From the NCBI GenBank assembly GCA_963920765.1, contig OY987249.1:7874817-7938816 (forward strand): a DNA stretch of 64,000 bases, written 5' to 3'. Of the stretch, positions 10,602 to 22,549 are shown piece after piece. The translations under genes were made by a program, and so were the position numbers. The number at the start of each line of letters is the position of its first letter. Position 1 is the first letter of the stretch. Origin of the DNA: Ulota crispa. Taxonomy: Eukaryota > Streptophyta > Bryopsida > Orthotrichales > Orthotrichaceae. A model generated the notes under the pieces. It was not told the origin of the DNA and did no database searches. It saw only the letters and a list, made by a program, of their open reading frames with translations.

Positions 10602-12333
10602 CCAAATAATTACAACTGAGTTGTAATTTATTTTGACTTTACGATGGTTATCTGTCAATAATCTTCCAGTCTTCAGTTACCTTGCTCTTTTGGAATTATT
10701 ATGGGAAGAACTTGGTAGGATGTGGTAGTAGACTAGTAGTCTATATCCTCGTGAACAAAACATGGGGCAATTTCAACATCGTAGAGTACTTTAGGTATTA
10801 TGTTAAGCGAATATTGCACTTTAGGATTGTACCATGTGTCATGTTGTAACTAAATAAAAACTTTTCAACAAAATCATATGTGGCACTAGAATAAATAATA
10901 TTAGGCAAGGTAAATTGCTTAAGTTGCTAATAGTAACCTACATCAATATTGACTCTGCAACCTTCTTTACCACTTTGGGCTAAGGTGGAATCTTTTTTGT
11001 GTGGAACTTCAAAATAACTTTGCACTGGTATTTTTCAAAGTTATGTTGAACAACTTTACCCTTTTGAATCACCATCAATGCATATTCGGGAATTTTCAAA
11101 GAGGGCCATGTAAACAATATGATATTACAGAGAGGGTCACACTTTCAAAGTAATTACTAATAGAGGCATAATTTCATTTTTTTTGTAAAATTCCCTAAAA
11201 TTTTGGTTTGAACATTGGTTGATTTAGATACATCACATTTAATGTTAGCTAATTTCCAACTTAAAGGTCTCTCCAAATCAAGCCTACGATAAGGAAATTT
11301 TAGTAAAAGGGTCTTGAAGTTGTGTCACTCTTTTGTAATATTTTTGAAATTGTGCCCCTTTTGTAGTTTTTTTTTTGTGTGCCCCTATTTGTAAACTCCA
11401 ATGAATATTTCTATCATATATTAAAGGCTGTTCCAAACACTAGCAGTTAAATGCATATCTTCAAACTATTTTTGTGCTAAATTTTGTTTGCTCCAACATT
11501 ATTATAAGGTGTCATGTGCACTCAAACCAAAAAAAAAGGATTTATCATTTGAGGTCCTAGTTTGTTCATTCACATATACATAACATTATAAAGCAACGAA
11601 GGTGTACTTCTATCTAAGGCAATATCAGAAAAAAGAAAGCATTTTTTTCTCCACAAAATGTTATCAAATCTCGAACTTTATCTTACAATTCATATTATTG
11701 GGCTTTCTAGCTTTTATCATACTACTACAATCACAAGACCCTCTCGGTAAAATCATAACTCGTCCTCTATAATATCATATCTCCAATCTTTGTGATATCA
11801 CGCTACTAAAATCACAGTGATCTCTATAATATCACACCCTGTCCTTTATAATATTACATCCCAATTTTTGTGATATTATCACGTAGACACAATTTTAAAA
11901 CTTATTGAAATTTTTTATTTTACATTTTATTTAACATATGAAAATCTTAATAAAATTCTAATGATAAATGCATAGAGTAACATGCGCCAACCATTAGTAT
12001 TCTTGTAAACTTATTTTATTTCTTGGCATGGAAGGAGCCCTTCCCACCGATGGTTACCAGATATGAAATTTAAATGTGTGTCGCAATCAAATGATGTCGG
12101 GACAAACATGCAAGAGACCTTTCCACCGTTGCTTACTAATGTTGTATGGTGCAACAAACATGTGTGGGGTATTTTAGAATGTTATTTTAGAGGTCACAAT
12201 AAAAGGGGGTTCAATTGTAGTGGACAAGCAATTGTCCACAAACTTGGTCACTTCTCTCATGTAATAGCCATGACCTCAAGCATATTCGATGCCATAAACC
12301 TCTCAGTTCAATTTTCAAAGGGGAATGTGCACT
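10602..12333. other. gene-free AT-rich region with GATATCAC-type repeats
   Basis: From about 11740 to 11900 the sequence repeats phrases such as ATAATATCACA and TTTGTGATAT. Beyond that lies a segment ending CATGCGCCAACCATTAG. The same combination recurs at 49230-50130, so this is a copy of that dispersed repeat. Otherwise I see nothing. Confidence 0.45.
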
Positions 12334-12412
12334 TTAACCCCTAAATGCCCACGGTGCCGAACTTCAATGTTGAAAACACCACATTTTGGTGTCGTGAGCA
12401 TTTAGGGGTTAA
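12334..12412 (-). mobile_element. 79-bp piggyBac-like MITE (AAATGCCC subfamily)
   Basis: Bounded by TTAA 12334-12337 and 12409-12412. The ends are CCCCTAAATGCCCA and TGAGCATTTAGGGG. The interior (GGTGCC..., CACCACATTTTGGTGT) is the reverse complement of the 10327 copy. It has a strong hairpin potential. Confidence 0.85.
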
Positions 12413-12576
12413 CAAAAAATATATATGGCACTATACAGACCTTGAACCCGGCAAAGAGACCATTTATGACCTAATTCTGCCCTTAATTATGGTTGTTCGG
12501 TGGTGTATGTTTTATAGTTTTTATTTTATTTTAAATTGAACACTTTATAGTACATGAAGGTGGCATTGTATAACCT

Positions 12577-12875
12577 CTAAGTGGCGGTTCACTAAGTCCC
12601 AATAAAATATGTGATTTGATTGGTGTAAAGTCGAAAGAAGCCAGCACTTTTTAGAAATTTTGGCGTCAAAAAAGATGGGACTTCACTCAAGGTTTGAGCC
12701 GATCAATTTGCTATACATAACTTTTAGCCTAAGTCCCATTAGTATTTTTGCATAAAATATTCATGACTTTCTTTAGTACTCCTTTTTGTTCTTAGTAACC
12801 CAACTAAGATGGGATGTAACGTTGAAGTGGAACTTGCATAGATGGGACATACAATATAGTCTGAATTGTCCCTAA
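12577..12875. repeat. dispersed repeat TT, uninterrupted copy
   Basis: About 300 bp, recognisable by GGGACTTCACTCAAGGTTTG in the middle and by a left part GTGGCGGTTCACTAAGTCCC. Other copies are at 17897-18263, 28215-28770 (split by an insertion) and in KCC intron 13 (60917-61620, also split). The left and right ends are weakly inverted (ggcggttcac / gtccctaag). No coding frame. Confidence 0.6.
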
Positions 12876-13462
12876 GAGTGCTTGGGAAAATGAAGCATGT
12901 AGGTCTAGACTTTTGAGACCAAATCAATTATGACCTAAAAATATTTCAAACATAAGATCTTCACTGCTTGCAAGTTTTCTTAATTCTTCTAGCTCTACAT
13001 AGACCAATTAGAGCCTTGTACAAAAATCACTAAGTATCCAATTGTCAAACTAGTCACTAGTTGAAGAATAGACAAAACTACTTTGTAAGCATACTTAGTT
13101 ATACTTTAGTTATTTCATATAAGCCTTTGAAAAGATTCAAATATTGTCCATCCAATGGATGTTGATTGTCTTACAAAACTCTTGTTTTAGTTTTGAAATT
13201 GTTTCCCTTTGATCTTGGGATCAAGTGTTATTAAATATATTTCAAATAAATGCTCTAATTATAGATTAGAAAATGGATGTTCATTACACACTATCAGCTT
13301 TAGAGTCATTGAGGTTAGGATGTGAAGTTGGAAAACGCACCAACTAATTTTGTTGTATTATAACATTTGTGTATGACTAAATTTCACATAATGTTTGTTG
13401 CTATTAAGGACCTCTTTCAATAATCCGACTTTTAGAGTGCCAGTCTCATTGTCCTATGGACT

Positions 13463-14247
13463 TTAACCCTTAGCCCCTAAAGGACCAAAGAGCCCAATAT
13501 GACCAAAGGGGGTGCTTGGAGGTGTGAAAGTATACAAAAGAGGCATTTTTAGCTCAAATTTTGGTTTGCCACTCTCAAGTCCAAATGGAGTTGCTAGTTC
13601 AAGAAAAATTTCTGATTGGCTTGTTGTTCCTTGAAGAGCCTCCTTTGCTCTAGATTCTACGTGGACTATGGAAAATGTTCTATTCTTTCAACAATTAGGA
13701 GAAGAATGTCTTTGGGAAAACAAAGGGAGCGGCTTAGAGAGCGGATGGGATGGGTGCTCTCATGTCTTGTATTGTACAAGGGAGAAGTTTGATGATGTGT
13801 CACTTTTTTTTTCTTGATTTGGGCAAGGTTTTTATAGCTTTAAAGTAAGGAGCTAGTGGAATCTAGCTACTTTGAGTGACCATATCTTTTGGATTTTTTT
13901 TCCATTTGTGGAGATTTTTTTTCCATCTAGTATAGCTAGACACAATCTCATGGGATTAGCCATTAGGTAAATTTTTTTTTTGAGAAAAGATTACATGAAA
14001 GTCCAAAATCCATATTTTGAACTTTTGCCCAAATTGGAAAACATGAAATTCTCAATGGCGGGGATTTTACAAATTTATTTGGATTTGAAATCAAATTGGT
14101 TTAAAACATTTGATTTATACTTGGGTATAGAATGACTGGTTTGAATTATAAGATTACTTGTTCAACTTTCCAAAAACTTAGGAAATGTGTTGAAGGTTTC
14201 ATGTTGGAAGTATGCTATATTTTCTTAGCAAGACTCTTAGGGGTTAA
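13463..14247. mobile_element. probable piggyBac-like element, diverged ends
   Basis: The left end is TTAA 13463-13466 with CCCTTAGCCCCTAAAGGACC. The right end is CTCTTAGGGG before TTAA 14244-14247. The two termini match only in the outer few bases, so the pairing is less certain than for other copies. It shares its right TTAA with the next element. Confidence 0.45.
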
Positions 14248-14476
14248 AGGACAAGGCTACTATAATACATACTATGTATGCTGCTGTATAACTGAATTTT
14301 CTACCAACAAAAAGTTTTAATTTGGGATCTTGACTACCTCACTAGAATAGCATTGATCTATATTCTAACTTCTTTGTTGATCTCAAATGTAATAAAGGTG
14401 TGATGCATTCCAAATACAAGAAAAGTACACCGTATTGTACTGGTTGCAAAGGGCTGCCTTATCCTTTAGGGGTTAA
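14244..14476 (+). mobile_element. piggyBac-like MITE, 233 bp (subfamily G)
   Basis: Starts at TTAA 14244-14247 and ends CCTTATCCTTTAGGGG-TTAA at 14473-14476. The interior is nearly identical to the element in KCC intron 11 (59135-59370), for example TACTATGTATGCTGCTGTAT. The outer CCCTT of the left end seems lost at the junction with the preceding element. Confidence 0.75.
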
Positions 14477-14848
14477 ACTAATACATTGAAGAAAAACATT
14501 CCTAACCCCTCAAGGTCCTATGAACACTTACTATCGTCTATATTACATTTAAAGTACTTTTTTACTCACATTTTTATGAATGTCTTTGCAAGTATAAAAT
14601 TGAATCTAGAATTTTGGACACAACACATGGACATTAGATGCAAGATCAACAGAAAAAATAACCTCAAAAATTTGATTTCCTACTCATTGGAAACGTCCAA
14701 GCATAACAATAACCTTCTTCCAACCCTTACCCAACCTTTTTCCAACCCTTTTCCCATGTATAAAGTCAAATGGATATTTAGGGACCTCAACCTAAAATCT
14801 ACATCACCTTCACATATTGGTTGCAAGTATCATAACATTAATGAACAA

Positions 14849-15707
14849 TACCCTAAAGAAAGTATACGTTAGTCCATTTTTTGTATTAAAAGAAGTTGGT
14901 ATAACAAAGAATATAATTGGAATTTTGTCCTCATATTTTTTTATATGATCCTTGTGCAATCCCAATCAAGCATACCAAATTTCAACTCCTAGTAACCACA
15001 ATCGCATTTTTGGTGAATTATTTTAATTAAAATTCATAGTCTTACATAATAATTGATTAAAAAACATTGGTGATGAATTTTTGGGATTTGATTGTATAGA
15101 TATGTAGGAAACATCAATACACACATCTTTCCTTTTGACTAAAATCTTCTAAAAGTTTCAAAATCTCTTCTGTAGAGGTTTTAATGGTAGAATGATCATG
15201 AGCAAATTTAGTAAAATAGATATTTCAAGATTTTAATTAACTTTTGGCAAAGTAAACATGGCATCATGCTCAAATGTACAAACTTAATCACAATATATGA
15301 GTCAATTAGCAAAACCTTATTACCATGAAGAAATGTCTATTTTACTAAATTTGGGCATGATAACCCTACCATTAAAACCTCTATAGAAGAGATTTTGAAA
15401 CTTTTAAAAGATTTTAGTCAAAAGGAAAGATGTGTGTATTGATGTTTCCTACATATCTATACAATCAAATCCCAAAAATTCATCACCAATGTTTTTTAAT
15501 CAATTATTATGTAAGACTATGAATTTTGATTAAAATAATTCACCAAAAATACAATTTTGGTTACTAGGAGTTGAAATTTGGTATGCTTGATTGGGATTGC
15601 ACAAGGATCATATAAAAAAATATGAGGACAAAATTCCAATTATATTCTTTGTTATACCAACTTATTTGAATGCAAAAAATGGACTTATGTATACTTTCTT
15701 TAGGGTA
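14849..15707. mobile_element. 859-bp long-arm foldback element
   Basis: The arms (about 14849-15240 and 15330-15707) are near-perfect inverted copies, beginning TACCCTAAAGAAAGTATAC and ending with its complement. They converge on a short AT-rich centre near 15290. The element at 33081-33957 shares its core (CAATCCCAATCAAGCATA and the TTTGATTG blocks) in both arms. No reading frame of interest. The superfamily is not determined. Confidence 0.75.
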
Positions 15708-15836
15708 CTGTACATTCTTATGCTTAGTGGGAGTCTCCATGCTTCCTTTGAAACCCAAAATCCCCTCTCTAGCTCTAGACGTAGCTCTGTAACGTGATGA
15801 AACTCAAGGTAACTTATCCCTTGAACTCAAGGTAAC

Positions 15837-16223
15837 TTAACCCTTTAATGCCCAACATGTCTCTATGATTATCTAGCTACGTTGCTCTACAGTGCTCCAC
15901 ATATAGTGGTATGGCATGTGCCCGCACAATACAAGTATTGTCTCCAAAAGTTGCAAAAGTCAATAGTGCATGTTATCCTTACAAAAAAATGTAAGAAGGG
16001 CAGCATGGGACCTAACACCGTGCTTGTGAATCTTCTCACAAATCAAAGTTTAAAAAAATATAGGGGCATTTAATGAGGTAGATTTTTCAACTCCATTATA
16101 GAGCACATCTCCATGACTACTTTTGAAATAAGAGAGAATGGAAAAGACTTTTTCTCCATCCTGCAAGGTTCTTTTTAGGCAATGAAAGGACAATTTTTGT
16201 CCCCTTGGACGTTTAAGGGTTAA
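15837..16223 (+). mobile_element. piggyBac-like MITE, subfamily A
   Basis: 387 bp between TTAA 15837-15840 and TTAA 16220-16223, with ends CCCTTTAATGCCC and GGACGTTTAAGGG. The interior follows the 1399 copy (GTTGCAAAAGTCAATAGTGC, then GGCAGCATGGGACCTAACAC). A short direct repeat (AACTCAAGGTAACTTA) lies immediately to the left. Confidence 0.75.
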
Positions 16224-16314
16224 GATCAAATCACTTGTAATCAAGATAAATTCCTTAACAATCACGTTTATGTTTCCTAGAGATATGATATTCATCTCAC
16301 ACTTTGATAATTAT

Positions 16315-17140
16315 TTAACCCCTAAAGGCCCAAGCCCTTTTTTTTGTGAAAGTCATTGAAAACTACCACTTTGGGGGGAATTAGTAGAAACGTAAGAAAC
16401 AAAGTTTGTTTTGCATATCCAATTGTAGAATCTTGCCTTGGACTAGAAGAGGTACTTGTGGGAAACAAATCAAGTCATTCTAGATGGAGAGGAGGGAGAT
16501 ATTTACATTTGAAGTGAAAAGAAGGGTTTTTTTCCATGCTGTTTAAAAAATTCAGAAGTCTTTTACCACTCTTACATGAAAAAAATTGCTCTACACAAAG
16601 TTTAGGTCTATTTTTTCCATGTAGAAGATCAAATTAGGTATGTGTGAAAAATGTAAATCTCAACAGTTATAATGTTGTAATAAACAATCTACTTCCTTAG
16701 GTTTAGTTTTTTTTTCCAAAATATAGAAAATTGTGGAAAATAAAGGACTTCAAAGTTTATTTTAGAGTAAAGGATCCGTAATTGCTCACAAACTAAAACA
16801 TCTCATAACTTTTATCTCATTGATTGAATTGAATGATTCAAAGCTTCCCACATATATAAAAATCTAAAGAACCGATTTAAGATTTTTATTTTAAAAACAT
16901 ACAGTTTTAAAATAAGTATTTGGGTTGCCTGGATTGCCCTCCCTCCCTTGGGTTGCAAAAATTCTTGCGTAACTTCTTTGTCAAGTGTCAAAATGAAGAA
17001 AAAATTAGATGCATGCATAGGTTTAGGAATTCCTCACCTTCAATAAAAGTTTCAAAAAATCACTCAAAATAGTTTAGCTATATGTACATGCCCAAAATCC
17101 ATTTGTCCCCCCAAGGGATAGTTGGGCCTTTAGGGGTTAA
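16315..17140 (-). mobile_element. piggyBac-like element, AAAGGCCC subfamily, 826 bp
   Basis: Bounded by TTAA 16315-16318 and 17137-17140. The ends CCCCTAAAGGCCCAAG and TTGGGCCTTTAGGGG are inverted copies. It is the same family, in opposite orientation, as 24047-24987 and 35690-36911, which share the subterminal block GGACAAATGG...GGGCA(T/G)GTAC. No transposase frame. Confidence 0.82.
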
Positions 17141-17896
17141 TCAAGTTATATAAAAATCTTAAAAGTAGCATATGAATATTAATAAGAGGTTATAGAAGTT
17201 GTAGAAAAAAGCCCTTGCAAACTAAACAAGGAGGGCTACTCTAAACTCATCAAGAATGGTTAATTAGAAAGTTGGAAAAGTACACATGACGTTATAAATG
17301 TTATAAGGGATAAAAAAAATTGAATTGTGTCCAAATGACCATTGTCCCAAAGTTGAACATTCTAGATTTGGTGCTGATTTTCACTTTTGAACAATCTCCA
17401 AATTAATATCCAATTATCATTTAGAATTAGTATGGTGCATGTTTTGAGATACATTTAATTTTGGGTTGACATATCGTGTAACCACCACCCAAATATCCAA
17501 GAAGGGGGACTCTAGTAATTCTAGCAATGCATTTATTCTATAGTGTAAGGTGCTATAACTTCTAGAAACAAATATTTATGCGTCACATGAAGTTTTTTTC
17601 AAAACCCCAACCATGATAGTGATGTTTGGGCTCATTGGTTTTTGGTGTTGCACGTTCGTTTTGAACAACACAGATTTCCAAAAGATCACCCCAAACAAAG
17701 GCAGATGAATTTCATCCAACTTCCACAACTTCATCCACTGAAAGTTGCAAGTAGGGCACATGCTCTTGTTCTACATCTTGGTAGGATAACACGGTCAGAC
17801 TCTATGCAATTGTCCTATTTGATAAAACCTCCTTCATTTTCTTTGTTTTGTAAGGAGCGTTTCACACTACTAACTACTTCCCACTAAAATCTAAAA

Positions 17897-18263
17897 AATC
17901 TTAACGCTTCACATAACTTCCCAAGTCCTTTGTCTTGGTTTGTTGTATTTTTCTTACATGATAATACTTTTTGAAAATTTTGACCCAAAAAAGGTAAGAT
18001 TTCACTCAAGGTTTGGGTAGACCATTTTGCTCAACCTAACTTTCAATCCAAGTCCTATCAACATTTTTGTACAAAATTGTCATGGTTTCCTTTAGTACTT
18101 CATTTTGTCCTTAATAACTTTAAAATTTTGAGATATCACGTGGAGGTGGGACTTATAGAAATGGGACGTGAGACTTATAGAGATGAGATGTGGGACTTAT
18201 AGAAATGGGACGTGGGACTTATAGAGAAAAGAAGTGGGACATAGTGTAAGCCGCCCCTAAGAG
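17897..18263. repeat. dispersed repeat TT
   Basis: A copy of the 12577 repeat, sharing TTTCACTCAAGGTTTGGGTA and the GTCCTTAATAAC block. This last block (TTAATAAC at 18111) is the unoccupied version of the site that carries an insertion in KCC intron 13. Three to four degenerate GGGACTTATAGAAATGGGAC repeats follow at 18145-18230. DNA on either side (17141-17896, 18264-18957) shows nothing recognisable. Confidence 0.55.
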
Positions 18264-18957
18264 TCAAAATCATCTTTTTCTTTGTGTTGTGAGAGTCAAA
18301 ACTTTGTCTTTTTCTTTGTTTTGCAAGAGTCAAACTCATCTTTCCCTTTGTTTTGTGGAGTCAGACTAGAGAATGTGACATGTAAATGGCTGGATGGATA
18401 GGCATGACTGAAGAATCTTACAAAATGGCATGCAGATAAATAATTTAATTTGAGAGACGTACACTGGATCCATTTAAAGGCAGACGTCCACGTGTCACCA
18501 AAGGTGGCAAAGGTTGGAGTCTTGTAAGAGAGTTGGAAAAGCAACTTATATTCCCATATTCGCAAATAAGATTTCTACTACTCATTTTTACTTGAGTAGG
18601 GAGAAAACAAGTAAAGTAGTCAAATTTTTATCATGTCATATAAGAAAGGCATTCATGTTTCCAACATGTTGCTATGATCCCTTTTGAAAATCAAATTGCA
18701 AATTTCAATGATAATTGTAGTTGTTTCGTAAAACAATGCTAATTTTTTTATTGCATGTCAAATTTTTTATTGAACATCTGAAATCCACAAATAACAAAAC
18801 TCCTGAAAACATGAATTTTATCCTTATAATGAGCCGGTAAAGTTTGTAACTATCTAAGTATTTGTCAATTAATGACATTTTTGTTCACAAGCATCAAGCA
18901 ACACCATTTCTTATTTGCTTCTTGTTGAATTTGGCCACGTATGGAAGGAACAGTTGG

Positions 18958-20376
18958 TTAACCCCTAAAGGATTTGATCCATTTTAAAATGGTCAAACTT
19001 CACGTCTAAGCTCAATTTTGCCTTTTAAAATGTATTCAAAAAACAATTTTATATTTTTATTGCTTGAAACTATGAATTGTATATCACTACAAGAAATTTC
19101 AAATTGTTTCATGAAAAATTGTAATTGTTATCATTTTCTTTTCAAAAACTTAATACAAATAAGTTAAAATAGCAAAAAAAATCCAAAATACTTGAATCTT
19201 TTTCAAGAGGTACAAGTAGCATTAAAGATTTCTATGAAAAAATTTCAATTGGTTATTTTATTTTTTACACCCATAACAACCACAACAAAGTCAAATTTGA
19301 TTATCAAACCAAGTTTATCCTTATATTAAATTAATTTATAAAATTTTGATATTTTTTACTAGAAGACACATTCATTTTCTATTTAAATTATTATTTTTTT
19401 CATAAATTTGATGGAAATTTGGAATTCTTGTGATTTTTTAAAGCTAATTGTGGAAATAAAATCATATCAATTAGAATATATATTAAAAAAATATGTAATT
19501 TCTATAATAAATGAATGGTAGAATGAGAAACATAGTTTTGAAATTTAGATTTAAAATGCATTTAAAGAGTATAAAACATGAACAAGAAACATATCATATT
19601 GTGTTATATGGATTATAACACTTGGAGCTTTCAATGGCAATAACTCTTTCAAATAATGACTTTTTTCAATAAAATTAAATGGGATAGAAAGAAAACTTGT
19701 CAAACTTCATTTTCTTAGTTTGAACCACATACCAAAAATTGCTAATTTGAAAGTTACAATCATAGTTGACCAAGGCACATCCTAGGGCGCATCCACTTTT
19801 TGGATGCACCAACCTAACCCCTAAGCTCCCAATCAACCACTTTTTGGTCGCTACTTGTTTTTTTTGGGCCGCGTGAGACAAAAAAAAAACATTTTCAAAA
19901 ACATATTATTTTCTTGTAATAGAAAATCAAGTCTACTTTCCAACTTAACTTGAATTATGTCAATCCAAGTTAAACTCCACCAAAGAGAATATTTCAAAGA
20001 CAAACACTTCAATATTTGCTAGTGTTGTAAAATTTACTATTATGGGAAACAAATGATGTTCTCTTCTTTCAAAAGATTGCATTTTTGAAGTTTAGGACAA
20101 AATGTCTATTTTCAACCAATCATACCAAATTGTGAAATCTATGAGTAAAATTTGTAATTTTGGTGAATATTAAATGGTAAATGCTTCTAAATTCAGTACA
20201 TATAAATCTAAAACTATTTTTGAGTATTTGACAATATGGATAATTACTAAATATCATGACTCTTATTTTCTCTTTTGAAGACTTCATCAAAGTTACAAAA
20301 ATATCATTTTATAACACATCTATGTTTTGCCCTTACCCCCTTGGGCCTTGAGAGGTCTGAGAGGTTAAAGGGTTAA
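18958..20376. mobile_element. possible piggyBac-like element, poorly paired ends
   Basis: A clear left end TTAACCCCTAAAGGATTTG starts at 18958. The only candidate right end is AAAGGG-TTAA at 20373-20376, preceded by GGGCCTTGAGAGG. The terminal match is limited to a few bases. A CACTACAAGAAATTT terminus at 19085 and another unpaired left-type end near 19815 (CTAACCCCTAAGCTCCC) lie inside, so the region is probably a composite. Confidence 0.3.
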
Positions 20377-20870
20377 TAAGGAGCTATACACATTGCATCC
20401 CCAGTCCCAAATCACACCAACTTATTAAAATCTAGATGTTCAAGTTATTATACTTTTAGGCTTACAATTTCACATTGCATGACAAAACCTATGTGCTGAT
20501 TCAATTTAACCCCTAAAGCCTGAAGGGTGTTGTAGAGAAAACTAAGACCAAAATTGCCATTTTTTTGATGATTTGTTTAAAATTCAAAGTGAACACTTTC
20601 TTTTGAGTTTCAACCATACAGAAGTGTAATATACAAGTAACTAGTGGACTTGTGCACCCTTTGGGCCCACTTCAAACACAGAAGTTAACAGTGAAGGTTT
20701 TGATCATGATTTGTTTGTTGTTTATTTTAATTGTTTATTCTAATCACAAGTATCGTTTTGTTTATTTTAAATGTTTCTTGCTTGCTTAATCACGTCATGT
20801 TGTTGCTTATTTTAATTTTTTTTGCTTATTTTAATGGTTTTTGTGACAGGTGAGGCTAATCATTTTTTAA

Positions 20871-21283
20871 GGGAATTGATATGTGCACATCAAGGGTTGA
20901 TATTTGCACACCCCTTGGGAGGTAAATTGTAGATTTCTACCATCAAAAAGCTGAATTTGAGAATTTTGAATTCAGATTTGGAGTTAGAGACCATGGTTTA
21001 CTCTAGAACCATAAAAAAAAGGTTGCAATTAAACAACACTCAGTGAAAAAGCTTAGCTAGGGGAAAAAGTGTTACTTTTACTTTTGTTTGTAATAAAAGA
21101 TAAGCTTTTTCATTGGGTGTTGTTCAATTGCAAACTTTTTTATGGTTCAAAAGTAAACCATGGTCTCTAAGTCCAAATCTGAATTCAAGTTCTCAAATTT
21201 AGATTTTTGATGGTAAAAATCTACAATTTACCTCCCAAGGAGGTGTGCAAATGTCAACCACCGATGTGCACATGTCAATTCCC
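20871..21283. mobile_element. foldback element nested in a piggyBac-like element
   Basis: The arms begin GGGAATTGATATGTGCACAT and end with its complement, meeting near 21080. TTTTTTAA occurs directly on both sides (20863-20870 and 21284-21291), a possible 8-bp target duplication, although low complexity makes this weak. A diverged relative is at 39047-39417. Confidence 0.65.
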
Positions 21284-22309
21284 TTTTTTAATTGTTTTTT
21301 TTAATGTATGAGTGGTGAGGCTTATTTTAATCATTTTTTAATGTGTGACAGGTGAAGTATCAATCCGAGAACTTTTTATGATTATTTTTATCACCCCCGC
21401 ATGGCCCCATGCATGCCCCAACCCATACATACATACGGACATTTGATCATGGAACCCCTCTTAATTTTTATCAACCCTCGTGGCCCCATGCATGCCCCCA
21501 TGGCCCATGTGCAATTTTATGCAACCCCAACTAATACATGCATACGGATACCCAAGTCTATTATAGAAAGAAGATGTGTGACAAAAGTTTCAGCCCCTTT
21601 GACCACGTAGATTGTAAGGTTATAATATTTGAAATGAGAAAAACAACCTTTTTCATCTTGCAAAACAAGGTCAGCAGAATTTGAGCCCTTCTAAAGTAAA
21701 TTTTTTGTTTTACTTGAAAACAAGATTTTTGACCATTCACAAGTACATGGTGTTAGGTTCACTCATGAAAAATTTCAGAGCATATATGGAATTTAGCTTA
21801 TTCTAAATCACCATGCAACGTAAGGAGGTTTAGAGAATTGGCAATACACTAGTCATTCTTTCATGATTTCTTGTGCAATAAAGAAGTCTTTTATTTGAAA
21901 TTGAAATTGTAAAAAGTTGAAGACAAACATGAGGAACATGCAAAAAAAAATTTCAAGAGCTTTGGATTTATGAATTGAAAGATAATAGGGCATGAAGTTA
22001 GAAGAAAACATATTTTCTTGAAATGGCCCAAACATAGTTAACAAAATTTGACTCCTATTAGAATGTGATGTGAGAGCTCACTTTTTAATATTTTAAATAG
22101 TTGTATACCATATTTTATTAGTTACATACATGCCAAGTTTCAAAAAATGAGAGTTTTAGCATAAGATTCTCCAAAGATGCCCAAACAACCCAAGGTGCCC
22201 AAATTCTTTTGGGCAGCATAACTTTTTATTCAAGCATCCCATTGGTGGAATTCTTTTTTTCTTTCACACAAAGGTATGCATTGTGTGCACTTTGTCTCCA
22301 AATTTCAAA

Positions 22310-22462
22310 CACTAGAAGAAAACCATGTCCTAAGCAATTGGTTCACAACAACTGCATATGTCCTAAACAACTAAACAACGACTAAATTGCAATCAAATTG
22401 AGTAATTTAAGACATTTTTAGTCATTGTGGACCAGTCGTTTAATGCAAGATTTCTTCTAGTG
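22310..22462. mobile_element. CACTA-type MITE
   Basis: 153 bp with ends CACTAGAAGAAA and TTTCTTCTAGTG. The 3-bp flanks AAA and AGA fit one ancestral triplet. The related element at 30053-31027 has ATA and no insertion at this point, so it serves as an empty site. A second copy lies in KCC intron 8 (57426-57581). Confidence 0.75.
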
Positions 22463-22549
22463 AGAAACATTTGTCAAAAATTGACTTCATAGGAACCTAC
22501 CCAAACTTTCAACCCGCTCTTGAACAAAATTTGTAATTTAGGGGTTGAA

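Larger units (their letters stand above)
20506..22549 (+). mobile_element. piggyBac-like element of the 30053 family with nested insertions
   Basis: The left end is TTAA 20506-20509 with CCCCTAAAGCC. The right end is ATTTAGGGG then TTGA at about 22545. It aligns in inverse orientation with the 975-bp element at 30053-31027 (GTTGTAGAGAAAA... near the left end, AAAAATTGACTTCAT near the right). It is twice as long because about 0.9 kb, including a foldback at 20871-21283, and a CACTA miniature at 22310-22462 have inserted into it. Confidence 0.65.

Noticed and set aside
19085..19925. Possible long CACTA element from CACTACAAGAAATTT to TTTTCTTGTAATAG
   Set aside because: The right end would need two changes and no target duplication is convincing. 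Only the left terminus is CACTA-like.
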